Source: Geopseudomonas aromaticivorans (GTDB taxonomy: Bacteria; Pseudomonadota; Gammaproteobacteria; Pseudomonadales; Pseudomonadaceae). Taken from it: 64,000 nucleotides of DNA. Below are positions 43,933-52,300 of the stretch, one piece after another; position 1 is the first letter of the stretch, and every line of letters begins with the position of its first letter. Made by a program: the position numbers and the translations under genes. A model generated the notes under the pieces. It saw nothing but the letters and a program-made list of their open reading frames with translations, ran no database searches and was not told the origin of the DNA. The stretch spans positions 62,001 through 126,000 of the forward strand of contig NZ_JAHRGL010000071.1 of assembly GCF_019097855.1 (NCBI RefSeq), read 5' to 3'.

Positions 43933-44531
43933 CGCGGGATCTTCACCTTGCCGAACGAGCCGCGCTCGGCATTGCGGTGGCAGGCCACGCAGTTGCCGGC
44001 GCCACCCACCGATTCGCGGGCGAACTTCGCCGCGCTGACCTCGTCGTGCCGGCGCTTGAACCAGCGGCTCTCGGTGATCCGCGGTTGCGCGTCGGCGCTG
44101 ACGACGCCCTCCACCGGCAGGCGGTTGTTGCTGGACACCAGCAGCAGGAAGTCGCGGATCTGCTGCTCTTCGGCCGGATCCAGCGAGGCATCGCTGCCGT
44201 AGTGGTGGCTCAGGGTGTTCATGTGCTGTTCCCAGGCCTTGGGCGGCAGCAGGCCGGGCGGGTAGGCCATGTGGCAGCTGCCGCATTCGTTCAGCCACGC
44301 CTGCGGGGCGTCGGCCGGCACTGCCAGTTGCTTCGGCCGTTTGTACTGGGCTTGGACGGGCTGAGCGGGCTGGGCGTCCTGGGCCGCAGCGCTGTCGCGA
44401 GCCGGATGGGACCTGTGCGACTCATGGTGCCGATGGTGCTCGTGGGTTTCGTGGCTTGCGGCCTGCACGAACAGTATGCCCGCACCAGCCAGCATGGCGA
44501 CCAGCGCCAGGGCGAGTCCTTTGCGTTGCAT
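43929..44531 (-). CDS. Diheme cytochrome c (DHC family) with His-rich N-terminus
   Basis: 200 residues. Signal peptide (MQRKGLALALVAMLAGAGIL) followed by a His-rich stretch with eight His at residues 27-42, then CxxCH heme sites at 83-87 (CGSCH) and 181-185 (CVACH). The WLNECGSCHMAYPPGLLP and GNCVACHRNAERG contexts match the DHC partner of SHP. Known DHC reduces SHP; the His-rich tail is an extra and may bind metal. Encoded 12 bp after the SHP gene, so they form an operon. Its stop overlaps the P-type ATPase by 4 bases on the other strand. Confidence 0.88.
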
Positions 44532-44543
44532 GGCGACCTCCGC

Positions 44544-44945
44544 TTACTGGCTGACGATCCAGGTGATGAAGTCGCCCTTTTCCTGCGCGGTGCACTCGCG
44601 GGCGAACACGTCGTTGCAGTTGCGGCGGAACCACTTCGCCACCTTCCGGGTGTCGGTGAAGCGCGTGGGGGTGACGGAGGGCGCCAGCGGCTCGATCTTG
44701 CGGAAGGCCAGGGTCTTGCCGGTCTGCTGCGGGTCCCGGGTGTGGCAGGTGGTGCAGCTCATGGTCTTGCCGTCCTGCTGCTGCTCGGCGAAGTACAGCT
44801 GCTTGCCGCGCTCGGCGGAGAAACCGACGAAGGCAGGGTTGTCCTGCTGTGCCTGCAGTTTGTAGGCCTCCAGCAGGGCTACGGGCTCGGCCAGCGCCAG
44901 CGAGCTGGTCAGGCCGAAAAGGAGGGCAATGCCGATGCGCTTCAT
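44544..44945 (-). CDS. SHP-family monoheme cytochrome c (DUF1924)
   Basis: 133 residues from the ATG at 44943-44945. Signal peptide MKRIGIALLFGLTSSLALA, then heme site CTTCH (64-68). N109-C110 and C118 in RRNCNDVFAREC reproduce the Asn ligand and nearby disulfide reported for Rhodobacter sphaeroides heme protein, which binds O2 or NO at a high-spin heme. Upstream of the DHC gene and divergent from the cytochrome b561 fusion gene; these three make a complete electron chain. Confidence 0.88.
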   Translation of the reverse strand: MKRIGIALLFGLTSSLALAEPVALLEAYKLQAQQDNPAFVGFSAERGKQLYFAEQQQDGKTMSCTTCHTRDPQQTGKTLAFRKIEPLAPSVTPTRFTDTRKVAKWFRRNCNDVFARECTAQEKGDFITWIVSQ

Positions 44946-44993
44946 GCTGTTCGATTCCAGAGAGGTGGGTGGCGCCCATCCTCCGCGCACTCG

Positions 44994-45009
44994 CTGAAGC
45001 CAACCTTAA
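44994..45009 (-). promoter_or_regulatory. PmrA/QseB-like direct repeat facing the SHP-DHC operon
   Basis: On the minus strand TTAAG-GTTGGC-TTCAG, two 5-base half-sites with 11-base period, 48 bp before the SHP start. This resembles the TTAAG-N6-TTAAG box of OmpR-family regulators such as PmrA/QseB, with one mismatch. Confidence 0.5.
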
Positions 45010-45025
45010 TCTTCGTGTGGGTATT

Positions 45026-45041
45026 TTCAGCCTGGCTTCAG
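45026..45041 (+). promoter_or_regulatory. PmrA/QseB-like direct repeat facing the cytochrome b561 fusion gene
   Basis: TTCAG-CCTGGC-TTCAG on the plus strand, same 11-base period as the opposing box at 44994-45009. Together they form an inverted repeat GCTGAAGCC...GGCTTCAGC across 44993-45042, suggesting one regulator serves both directions. Confidence 0.5.
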
Positions 45042-45090
45042 CTGGGCCTGTCAGGCTGCCCGGCATAGTTCACTGAACGAGGAATCCGCC

Positions 45091-46641
45091 ATGGCGGCGT
45101 TCAATCGATTGCGGGTGTTCCACTGGCTGCTGGCCGGCCTGTTCGGCGCGGCCTACCTGAGCGGCGACGATGGCGAGCTGCTGCACGTCTGGCTGGGCTA
45201 CGGCCTGCTGGCCGTGCTGCTGGTGCGGCCGCTGCTCGGCCTGCTGCGCGTGCGCGGCTTTGCCGACCTGCTGCCTTCCCGCGCGCAGTGGCAGGGCGAC
45301 CGCGTGGCGCTGGGCGGCAAGCTGCTGACTCTGGCGATGCTGGCCAGCATCATCGTCGCCGGCCTGCTCGGCCTGGGCATGGTGGACAACGGCGAGGTGC
45401 TGGGCGCGGCGTTGCAGCCGTTCTACCCGGCGACCCCGGCCAACCTGCTGGGCAGCGCGACGCCGTTCGACTTCAGCGCCTGGATCGACCAGGAGGAGGT
45501 GCACGAGTTCTTCGCCAACCTGTCGCTGTGGCTGATCGGCCTGCACGTGCTGTGGTTGCTGGCATTCCGCCGCCGTCTGGCCTGGCGCATGCTGCGCGGC
45601 ACGCCGGCAGCGGCACCCGCACAGGCAGCGCCGTCTGCCGGCACGCCGGCGCTGGCGCAGCCGCTGACCGTCACGGCGGTGCACGCGGAAACCGCCGACG
45701 CCGCCAGCATCGAGTTCAGCGTGCCCGAGCCGCTGCGCGCGCAGTTCGCCGCGCGGCCTGGGCAGTTCCTCAACCTGCGCGTGCCCTGCCAGGAGCCGCC
45801 GCTGTGGCGCAGCTACTCGCTGTCGGCACCGGCCGAGAGCGGCGCGCGGCTGCGCGTCACGGTCAAGCGGGTGGCCGGCGGGCGGGCGTCGAACTGGCTG
45901 CTGGACCACCTCGAGCCGGGGGTGAGCCTGGAGGTGCTGCCGCCGGCCGGCCGCTTCACCCCCGCCTCGCTGGACGCCGACCTGCTGCTGGTCGGCGCCG
46001 GCAGCGGCATCACCCCGCTGTTCGCCATTCTGCAGGCGGCGCTGAGCCAGGGCAGCGGCCGGGTCTGCCTGTTCTATGCCAACCGCGACCGCGAGGCGAC
46101 GATCTTCCGCCGCGAGCTGGAGGCGCTGGCCAGTGCCTGGCCGCAGCGTTTCAGCCTGCTGCAGTGGCGGGATGACCAGGATGGCCGCCTGGATGTCGCC
46201 GGCCTGAGCGAGCAGCTCGCTGCCTGGAGCCGCGCCGACTGCTTCATCTGCGGCCCTGCGCCGTTCATGGACATGGCCGAGGCCGCCCTGCAGTGGCTCG
46301 GCGTGCCGCCGGCGCGCCTGCACAGCGAGCGCTTCGCCGCCGCTCCGGCACGCGGCGAGGCGCCGGGCATCGCCAGCCAGCTGGAGGTGCGCATCGGCGG
46401 CCGTCGCCACCGCCTCGAGGTCAAGGCCGGCGAGGTGCTGCTCGACGGCATGGAGCGCGCCGGCCTGGCCACGCCGAGCAGCTGCCGCAGCGGCGTGTGC
46501 GCCGCCTGCCGTTGCCGGGTCACCGCGGGCAGCGTGGCGCAGCCGGGCAACCAGGTGCTCGGCGAGCGCGAGCTGGCCGAGGGCTGGACGCTGGCCTGCC
46601 AGGCGCAGCCGACCAGCGCGCAGGTGGTGGTCGAGTACTGA
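45091..46641 (+). CDS. Cytochrome b561 - flavin reductase - 2Fe2S ferredoxin fusion protein
   Basis: 516 residues in three parts. About 1-170: a cytochrome b561-like membrane domain with His in FHWLLAG, LLHVWLGY, EEVHEFF and GLHVLWLL as candidate heme ligands. About 190-415: ferredoxin-NADP reductase-like module with FAD motif RSYSLSAPA and pyridine nucleotide motif LLVGAGSGITP and CGP. About 420-516: plant-type 2Fe-2S domain with C-x4-C-x2-C (CRSGVCAAC) and distal Cys in TLACQA. This could take electrons from NAD(P)H through FAD and Fe-S to heme b and then to periplasmic DHC/SHP. Divergent from the SHP-DHC operon. Confidence 0.88.
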   Translation: MAAFNRLRVFHWLLAGLFGAAYLSGDDGELLHVWLGYGLLAVLLVRPLLGLLRVRGFADLLPSRAQWQGDRVALGGKLLTLAMLASIIVAGLLGLGMVDNGEVLGAALQPFYPATPANLLGSATPFDFSAWIDQEEVHEFFANLSLWLIGLHVLWLLAFRRRLAWRMLRGTPAAAPAQAAPSAGTPALAQPLTVTAVHAETADAASIEFSVPEPLRAQFAARPGQFLNLRVPCQEPPLWRSYSLSAPAESGARLRVTVKRVAGGRASNWLLDHLEPGVSLEVLPPAGRFTPASLDADLLLVGAGSGITPLFAILQAALSQGSGRVCLFYANRDREATIFRRELEALASAWPQRFSLLQWRDDQDGRLDVAGLSEQLAAWSRADCFICGPAPFMDMAEAALQWLGVPPARLHSERFAAAPARGEAPGIASQLEVRIGGRRHRLEVKAGEVLLDGMERAGLATPSSCRSGVCAACRCRVTAGSVAQPGNQVLGERELAEGWTLACQAQPTSAQVVVEY

Positions 46642-46898
46642 GTGGCGCCGCGGCGACATCGCCGGACCGGCATGGCCGGGTGGCGCGGCATAAGTGGCCC
46701 AGCGCACCGATGCCGCGTGGGATGGCTGTCATTGTTCGCGTATCAGGACCGCACCACCCGGAGCGGCGGCTACTGGGGGGCCGTCACTGCCGAAGGCGGT
46801 GCAGACGGCTCTTGTGGAGCAAAGTCGGTGGTGCGTTGTCTGATATTGAGCTGGCTCCGAGCCAGAGTGTTCAGCCGTCCCCTTCAGGAGGTTGTGCC

Positions 46899-47237
46899 AT
46901 GAATAACTTGAGCATCGAAGGCTGGTACAAGAAAGGCGCCGAGGAACAGTCCACCCCGGTGGGTTTCATGGAGTTCTACGTCAGTGAGCCGGTGCATCTG
47001 CGTCTCGAGCAGGCCGAAGAGCAGCTGCAAAAGACCCATGCAGCCGAAGTCATGGTCGATGTCGACATGGCGACCCTGGACTTGAAGATTCCGGACGCCT
47101 GCGGCGCCTTGTCCGACTGCCAGTTCCGCGTCTACTTGAGTGACGACCAGCGCGGCCAGTTCCATCTGGTGGGGCATCTGGCGCGCGATGGCAGCCTGAT
47201 CTATTCCAACGCGGTCATGATCGATCAACTCGGCTGA
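46899..47237 (+). CDS. Conserved hypothetical acidic protein
   Basis: 112 residues from an ATG with AGGAGG 7 bases upstream. Sequence (MNNLSIEGWYKKGAEEQSTP..., FMEFYVSEPVHLRL, LSDCQFRVYLSDDQRGQFHLV, SLIYSNAVMIDQLG) has no signal peptide or membrane segment and looks like a small soluble beta-rich domain. I do not recognise the function. It is preceded by a 257-bp gap with a possible AlgU/sigma-E-like promoter and followed 135 bp later by a Lmo0937-like gene. Confidence 0.75.
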   Translation: MNNLSIEGWYKKGAEEQSTPVGFMEFYVSEPVHLRLEQAEEQLQKTHAAEVMVDVDMATLDLKIPDACGALSDCQFRVYLSDDQRGQFHLVGHLARDGSLIYSNAVMIDQLG

Positions 47238-47372
47238 CTGGCGGGTGCGCGCTGCGGGGCCGCGCCATTTCGCACGGCCCCGGCCCGGGGCGCAGGCACG
47301 GATGCCGGGTCCGCGGCGCTGGCCGCGTCCGGTCTGGCCCAATGCGGCCAGACCTTCACCGGAGATACCGAC

Positions 47373-47519
47373 ATGCTGATGACGATCGCGATTGTCCTGC
47401 TCGTGCTGTGGGTGCTGGGACTGGTGTCGACCTACACCATGGGTGGCTTCATTCACATCCTGCTGGTGGTGGCGATTGTGGTGATCCTGGTCCGCATCAT
47501 CCAGGGGCGACGCTTGTAA
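47373..47519 (+). CDS. Lmo0937-family small membrane protein
   Basis: 48 residues, too short for common gene-finding cutoffs. The chain is one hydrophobic helix, a turn with YTMGGFIHILLV and a second helix ending VILVRIIQGRRL; these match the Lmo0937 family of two-helix membrane proteins found widely and often stress-linked. GGAG lies 8 bases before the ATG. The gap between it and the previous gene holds GGGGCCG...CGGCCCC (about 47255-47280), perhaps a terminator. Confidence 0.78.
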   Translation: MLMTIAIVLLVLWVLGLVSTYTMGGFIHILLVVAIVVILVRIIQGRRL

Positions 47520-47523
47520 GCCA

Positions 47524-47865
47524 TCAATCGTCGCGGGTCAGCACTTCCAGCAGCTCGATCTCGAAGATCAGGTTCGAGTGCGGCTTGATGTGGGCGCCGA
47601 TCTGGCGTTCGCCATAGGCGAGGTGCGCCGGTACGAACAGCTTGCGCTTGCCGCCGACCTTCATGCCCATCAGGCCCTGATCCCAGCCCTTGATCACCCG
47701 GCCGGTGCCGATGACGCACTGGAACGGCTTGCCGCGCTCCCAGGAGGAGTCGAACTTGGTGCCGTCCTCCAGGAAGCCGTCGTACTGGGTGGTGATCAGC
47801 GCGCCCTTGACGGCCTCCTTGCCGTCGCCCAGTTGAATGTCCACTACCTGCAGTTCGTTGTTCAT
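47524..47865 (-). CDS. FKBP-type peptidyl-prolyl cis-trans isomerase
   Basis: 113 residues, a single FKBP domain with no signal peptide, so probably cytoplasmic. Features: YDGFLEDGTKFDSSWERGKPFQCVIGTG in pieces (YDGFLEDGTKFDSSWERG), VIKGWDQGLMGMKVGGKRKL and PAHLAYGERQIG, and C-terminal LIFEIELLEV. It catalyses proline isomerisation in protein folding. The stop faces the Lmo0937 gene 4 bases away. Confidence 0.93.
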   Translation of the reverse strand: MNNELQVVDIQLGDGKEAVKGALITTQYDGFLEDGTKFDSSWERGKPFQCVIGTGRVIKGWDQGLMGMKVGGKRKLFVPAHLAYGERQIGAHIKPHSNLIFEIELLEVLTRDD

Positions 47866-47913
47866 CGATCTCTCTCGTTGCTTCGGGGGTTGGTCGCCGG
47901 TCCGGCTGTGGCG

Positions 47914-48267
47914 CTAGACCAGCACCTGACGGGTGGTCGCAATCAGCTCATGCACCTGCTGCTCGACCTGGGGAGGCGTCGGCGCTTGCGGTCCGCGGCC
48001 GCGGGGGCAGGGCAGGCTCACGGTGGTGCCGAACAGGCGACAGATCAGCGGGCGCTGGGCGTACACCTCGCAGCCCTGAGGGCCGAGATGGACGCAGTTC
48101 CATTCGGCCAGCGCGGCGTCGTGCGCGGCGGCGCTTTTCACCGGCAGGCGCGACATTTCCTCGGACGATGCGGTGACCGGCCCGCAGCAGTCGTGACAGC
48201 CGGGCTCGCAGGCGAAGCCCGGGATCTGCCGGCGCAAATGGTCGATCTTGCGGCTGGTGCAACTCAT
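47914..48267 (-). CDS. YkgJ-family Cys-cluster protein (UPF0153)
   Basis: 117 residues with the family Cys pattern: GFACEPGCHDCCGPV, then NCVHLGPQGCEVYAQRPLICRLFG. The Cys cluster probably binds Zn or an Fe-S cluster. Function of the family is unknown. Independent unit just upstream of the FKBP gene, 48 bp apart on the same strand. Confidence 0.85.
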   Translation of the reverse strand: MSCTSRKIDHLRRQIPGFACEPGCHDCCGPVTASSEEMSRLPVKSAAAHDAALAEWNCVHLGPQGCEVYAQRPLICRLFGTTVSLPCPRGRGPQAPTPPQVEQQVHELIATTRQVLV

Positions 48268-48380
48268 CGGGCGGCCTCTGTTGGAATCGCGGCTAGTCTA
48301 CTCGCCCGCCCGGGCCAATCCCGCCCTGAATCGCTCCCGCGCCGTCGCGGCCGCCCAGTGGTTGCCCTGGGCCGTCGCCA

Positions 48381-49745
48381 TCAGCGCAGCGCCAGATGCG
48401 CCAGCAGGCCGAGCAGTGCGCAGCCGCTCAGCACCTCGATCACCCCGCGCTTGAAGCGCAGCAGGGCGAGCGCGGCGGCCAGGGCGATCAGCGCCGAGGG
48501 CCAGTCGAAGCGGCCGCCGAAGCCCTGCGGCCACAGCACGTGGTAGGCGAAGAACAGCGCCAGGTTGAGGATCACCCCGACCACCGCGGCGGTGATGCCG
48601 GTCAGCGGCGCGGTGAACTTCAGCTCGCCGTGGGTCGACTCCACCAGCGGCCCGCCGGCGAGGATGAACAGGAACGACGGCAAGAAGGTGAACCAGGTGA
48701 CCAGGCAGGCGGCCAGCGCGCCAGCGAGGAAGGCCTGCTCCGCCCCGAACAGCTGCTGCACGTAGCCGCCGACGAAGCCGACGAAGGCCACCACCATGAT
48801 CAGCGGTCCCGGCGTGGTTTCGCCCAGCGCCAGGCCGTCGATCATCTGCGTCGGCGTCAGCCAGCCGTAGTGGCTCACCGCGCCCTGGTAGACGTAGGGC
48901 AGCACCGCGTAGGCGCCGCCGAAGGTGAGCAGCGCGGCCTTGGTGAAGAACCAGCCCATCTGCGTCAGCGGGCCGTCCCAGCCGTACAGCGCGGTGAGCA
49001 GGCCCATCGGCAGCAGCCAGAGCAGGGCTCCGACCGCGGCGATCTGCAGCAGGCGCGACCAGCGAAAGCGCGCGTGCTCGGGCGTCGGGGTGTGGTCGTC
49101 GATCAGCGCCGGGCCGCCGGCGTGATGCGTTGCGGCATGGCCGCCGCCGGTCTGGAACTTCTCCGGCGCCAGGCGTCCGCCGCAGTAGCCGAGCAGCGCC
49201 GCGCCCAGCACGATCAGCGGGAAGGGCACGTCGAGGGCGAAGATCGCCACGAAGGCGGCCGCGGCGATGCCCCACAGCCAGTGGTTCTTCAGCGTCCGCG
49301 CGCCGATGCGCTGCGCCGCGTGCACGACGATGGCGGTCACCGCCGGTTTGATGCCGTAGAACAGCCCGGCTACCAGCGGCACGTCGCCGAAGGCGAGGTA
49401 GATCCACGACAGGCCGATCAGGATGAACAGCGACGGCAGCACGAACAGCACCCCGGCGATCACCCCGCCGCGGCTACGGTGCAGCAGCCAGCCGAGGTAG
49501 GTGGCCAGCTGCTGGGCCTCGGGGCCGGGCAGCAGCATGCAGAAGTTCAGCGCATGCAGGAAGCGCTTCTCGGAGATCCAGCGGCGCCGCTCGACCAGCT
49601 CCTGGTGCATCATGGCGATCTGCCCGGCCGGCCCGCCGAAGCTGATGAAACCGAGCTTCAGCCAGAACAGCAGGGCGGTGAGCAGGCCGAGCGGCGCCGG
49701 CTGGATCGACGCTGGCGGCGCGCTGGCGGTGGTGGTTTCGGTCAT
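48381..49745 (-). CDS. chrA: Chromate transporter, two-domain CHR family
   Basis: 454 residues, the long form with two homologous CHR domains. First: FWLKLGFISFGGPAGQIAMMHQ and LLPGPEAQQLATYLGWLLH. Second: FTKAALLTFGGAYAVLPYV with ALGETTPGPLIMVVAFVGF. Each half has about six helices. The halves are joined by a cytoplasmic linker (about 215-245) with several His (GGGHAATHHAGG). Known role: chromate efflux in exchange. The ATG at 49743-49745 has AAGGAG upstream. No ChrB or ChrR neighbour is visible. Confidence 0.9.
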   Translation of the reverse strand: MTETTTASAPPASIQPAPLGLLTALLFWLKLGFISFGGPAGQIAMMHQELVERRRWISEKRFLHALNFCMLLPGPEAQQLATYLGWLLHRSRGGVIAGVLFVLPSLFILIGLSWIYLAFGDVPLVAGLFYGIKPAVTAIVVHAAQRIGARTLKNHWLWGIAAAAFVAIFALDVPFPLIVLGAALLGYCGGRLAPEKFQTGGGHAATHHAGGPALIDDHTPTPEHARFRWSRLLQIAAVGALLWLLPMGLLTALYGWDGPLTQMGWFFTKAALLTFGGAYAVLPYVYQGAVSHYGWLTPTQMIDGLALGETTPGPLIMVVAFVGFVGGYVQQLFGAEQAFLAGALAACLVTWFTFLPSFLFILAGGPLVESTHGELKFTAPLTGITAAVVGVILNLALFFAYHVLWPQGFGGRFDWPSALIALAAALALLRFKRGVIEVLSGCALLGLLAHLALR

Positions 49746-49809
49746 CGGCGGGACTCCTTGGCGCAGACCGCCGAGCATAGCAGCGCCAGCCTGACAATCC
49801 GCTGGCAGG

Positions 49810-50886
49810 TCAGCGCCGCTGCAGCAGCACACCGCTTTCCATGTGGTGGGTCCAGGGGAACTGGTCGAACAGCGCGCAGCGCACGATCCGGTGGGTGTCG
49901 TGGAGCTGGGCGAGGTTGGCGGCCAGGGTTTCCGGATTGCAGGAGATGTACAGGATGCGCTCGAAGCGGCGGGTCAGCTCGCAGGTGTCCGGGTCCATGC
50001 CGGCGCGCGGCGGGTCGACGAACACGCTGCCGAAGTCGTAGCTCTTCAGGTCGATACCGGCCAGGCGGCGGAACGGGCGCACCTCGTTGAGCGCCTGGGT
50101 CAGCTCCTCGGCGGACAGGCGCACCAGCTCGATGGTGTCGATGCCGTTGTCGGCCAGGTTGGCCAGCGCGGCGTTCACCGAGCTCTTGCTGATCTCGGTG
50201 GCCAGCACGCGGCGCACGCGGGTGGACAGCGGCAGGGTGAAGTTGCCGTTGCCGCAGTACAGCTCGAGCAGGTCGTCGTCGCGTTCGCCGAGCACCTCAT
50301 GGGCCCAGTTGAGCATCTTCTGGCAGACGATGCCGTTGGGCTGGGTGAAGGCGCCTTCCGGCTGGCGGTAGCGGAAGGTGCGCCCGGCGACCAGCAGTTC
50401 CTCTTCCACGTAGTCCTTGCCGATGACCCGGCGCTGGCCGCGCGAGCGGCCGATCAGGCTGACGCCCAGTTCGGCGGCGACGCGCTCGGCGGCGACCTGC
50501 CAGGCGTCGTCCAGCGGACGGTGGTAGCACAGGGTGATCAGCGCATCGCCGGCCAGGGTGGTGAGGAACTCGACCTGGAATAGCTTGAAGCCGATCACCG
50601 GGTCGGCCCAGGCGGCCTTGAGGCGCGGCATCAGGGCGTTGATGCGCGCACTGGCGATCGGGAAGTCTTCCAGCAGGATCGGCGTGTGCTTGTCGCCGGC
50701 GGCGAACATGGCGTAGTGGCGATCCTCGCCCTCGCGCCACAGGCGGAATTCGGCGCGCAGGCGGTAGTGCTCGGCCGGCGAGTCGAACACTTCCGGCTCG
50801 GGGGCGTCGAACGGCGCCAGCAGGGTCTCTAGGCGGGCCTTCTTCTCGGCAAGCTGGGCGGCGTACTGGGTCGGATCGTGGGGCAT
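49810..50886 (-). CDS. trmA: tRNA (uracil-5-)-methyltransferase
   Basis: 358 residues from the ATG at 50884-50886 ([16 protein letters not shown]). SAM-dependent enzyme methylating U54 of tRNA. Motifs: [27 protein letters not shown] and catalytic Cys in [12 protein letters not shown]. The nearest site before the chosen ATG is a weak GACGAG; a longer start 13 codons upstream does not improve the match. Single gene, with a repeat element upstream. Confidence 0.96.
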   Translation of the reverse strand: MPHDPTQYAAQLAEKKARLETLLAPFDAPEPEVFDSPAEHYRLRAEFRLWREGEDRHYAMFAAGDKHTPILLEDFPIASARINALMPRLKAAWADPVIGFKLFQVEFLTTLAGDALITLCYHRPLDDAWQVAAERVAAELGVSLIGRSRGQRRVIGKDYVEEELLVAGRTFRYRQPEGAFTQPNGIVCQKMLNWAHEVLGERDDDLLELYCGNGNFTLPLSTRVRRVLATEISKSSVNAALANLADNGIDTIELVRLSAEELTQALNEVRPFRRLAGIDLKSYDFGSVFVDPPRAGMDPDTCELTRRFERILYISCNPETLAANLAQLHDTHRIVRCALFDQFPWTHHMESGVLLQRR

Positions 50887-50994
50887 CGGTCGCTCGTCGG
50901 AGTGCAGGGCGAACGCGGTCGCCATCAGTCGGAATAGCCGGGCGGGCGCCCGGAAAAGCAGGCGCGCATCATACCAGCGGCACTTGAATCATTC

Positions 50995-51069
50995 GTAGGG
51001 TGGAAAACGACCGCAGGTCTTTTCCACCCTCGAGGCTGGCGGTGGAAAATCGCGGTGTGAGTTCTCCAC
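50995..51069. repeat. Intergenic GTAGGGTGG repeat, second half degenerate
   Basis: AGGGTGGAAAA (50997-51007) pairs perfectly with TTTTCCACCCT (51020-51030) after a GTAGGG end; a weaker GTGGAAAAT / TTCTCCAC pair follows (51042-51069). The layout is the same as in the complete element at 62377, but the right CCCTAC end is lost. It lies in the trmA-rlmG gap. Confidence 0.6.
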
Positions 51070-51100
51070 GGGGTGGCCATCCCCCCCTGCGCATGCTGGC

Positions 51101-52228
51101 TCAGCCCTTGCGCGCCCGCAGGACGACGAACTTGGGCGTGGCGCCGACCTGCGTCACCTCGCGGAACAGGCGCTTGAGCTTGGCGTGGTAGCCGAGGTGG
51201 CGGTTGCCGACGATCCACAGTTCGCCGCCGCGCACCAGCGCGGCATGCGCCTGCTGGAACATGCGCCAGGCGAGGAAGTCGCCGACCACCTGCTGCTGGT
51301 GGAACGGCGGGTTGCACAGCACCACGTCCAGCGAGTCGGCCGGCTGCCCGGCCAGGCCGTCGGCGGCGCGCAGCTCCACCGGGCGCTCGCCCAGCGCAGC
51401 GCGCCAGTTCTCCTCGGCCGACTGGATGGCCATGAACGACTCGTCGAGCAGCAGATACTCGGCCTCGGGGTTGGCCAGCGCGCTGACGATGGCCAGCACG
51501 CCGTTGCCGCAGCCGAGATCGGCCACCCGCGCTTGGCCGAGGCCGGTGGGCAGCAGCGGCAGGAAGGCGCGGGTGCCGATGTCCAGGCCTTCGCGGCAGA
51601 ACACGTTGGCGTGGTTGACCAGTTGCAGCGGCGGGCTGTCCAGCCGGTAGCGGGTCGGATAGGGCGACTGCGGCGCCGGCTTGGCCTCGGGGCTGGCGCT
51701 GAGCAGGCGGGCCTTCTTCACCGCCAGCGAGGCCTGCACCGGGCCGATGTACTGCTCGAGCAGCTCGCCGGCGGCGCGCGGCAGGTGCTTGACCATGCCG
51801 GCGGCGATCACCCGCGCGCCGGGAGCCAGCTGGCCGTGCAGGCGGATCAGCTGTTCCTCGAGCAGCGCCAGGGTCTTCGGCACGCGGATCAGCACCACGT
51901 CGAACGGCCCCGCGGCGCGCGCGTTGGCCGGCACGAACTGCACGGCGTCCGCCGCCAGCGCGTTGCGCGCCAGGTTCTTGTGCAGCGCCAGGGCGCCGAG
52001 GAACGAGTCGCCGCTGCTGACCACCGCGGCATGGGCGGCCAGGGCGCAGGCCAGGGCGCCGAAGCCGTCGTTGAGCAGCAGCACGCGGCTGCCTGCGGCG
52101 AGGCCCTGCGCATGCAGGTGCTCGAGCAGGTATTCGTCGGCGGCATCGAAGGCCTGCAGCGGGTCGTGGCGCTGCTCGGGCTGGCGCAGCAGGTCGAGGC
52201 TGGCGAAGGGGGTGACGAACTGGGGCAT
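51101..52228 (-). CDS. rlmG: 23S rRNA (guanine-1835-N2)-methyltransferase
   Basis: 375 residues, tandem methyltransferase-like architecture: a catalytically degenerate N-terminal Rossmann domain and a C-terminal SAM domain with VADLGCGNGVLAIVSAL and catalytic VVLCNPPFHQQQ (NPPF). LNDGFGALACALAAH is the remnant of motif I in the first half. It methylates G1835 in 23S rRNA. Divergent from the Fpr-like gene, 72 bp apart. Confidence 0.93.
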   Translation of the reverse strand: MPQFVTPFASLDLLRQPEQRHDPLQAFDAADEYLLEHLHAQGLAAGSRVLLLNDGFGALACALAAHAAVVSSGDSFLGALALHKNLARNALAADAVQFVPANARAAGPFDVVLIRVPKTLALLEEQLIRLHGQLAPGARVIAAGMVKHLPRAAGELLEQYIGPVQASLAVKKARLLSASPEAKPAPQSPYPTRYRLDSPPLQLVNHANVFCREGLDIGTRAFLPLLPTGLGQARVADLGCGNGVLAIVSALANPEAEYLLLDESFMAIQSAEENWRAALGERPVELRAADGLAGQPADSLDVVLCNPPFHQQQVVGDFLAWRMFQQAHAALVRGGELWIVGNRHLGYHAKLKRLFREVTQVGATPKFVVLRARKG

Positions 52229-52300
52229 GGGCGGGCGATTTGCGCTATATGAAGGAGGCCCTGCCGCGGCATGCGCCGGCGGCAGGCGAGGAGGGCAAGT

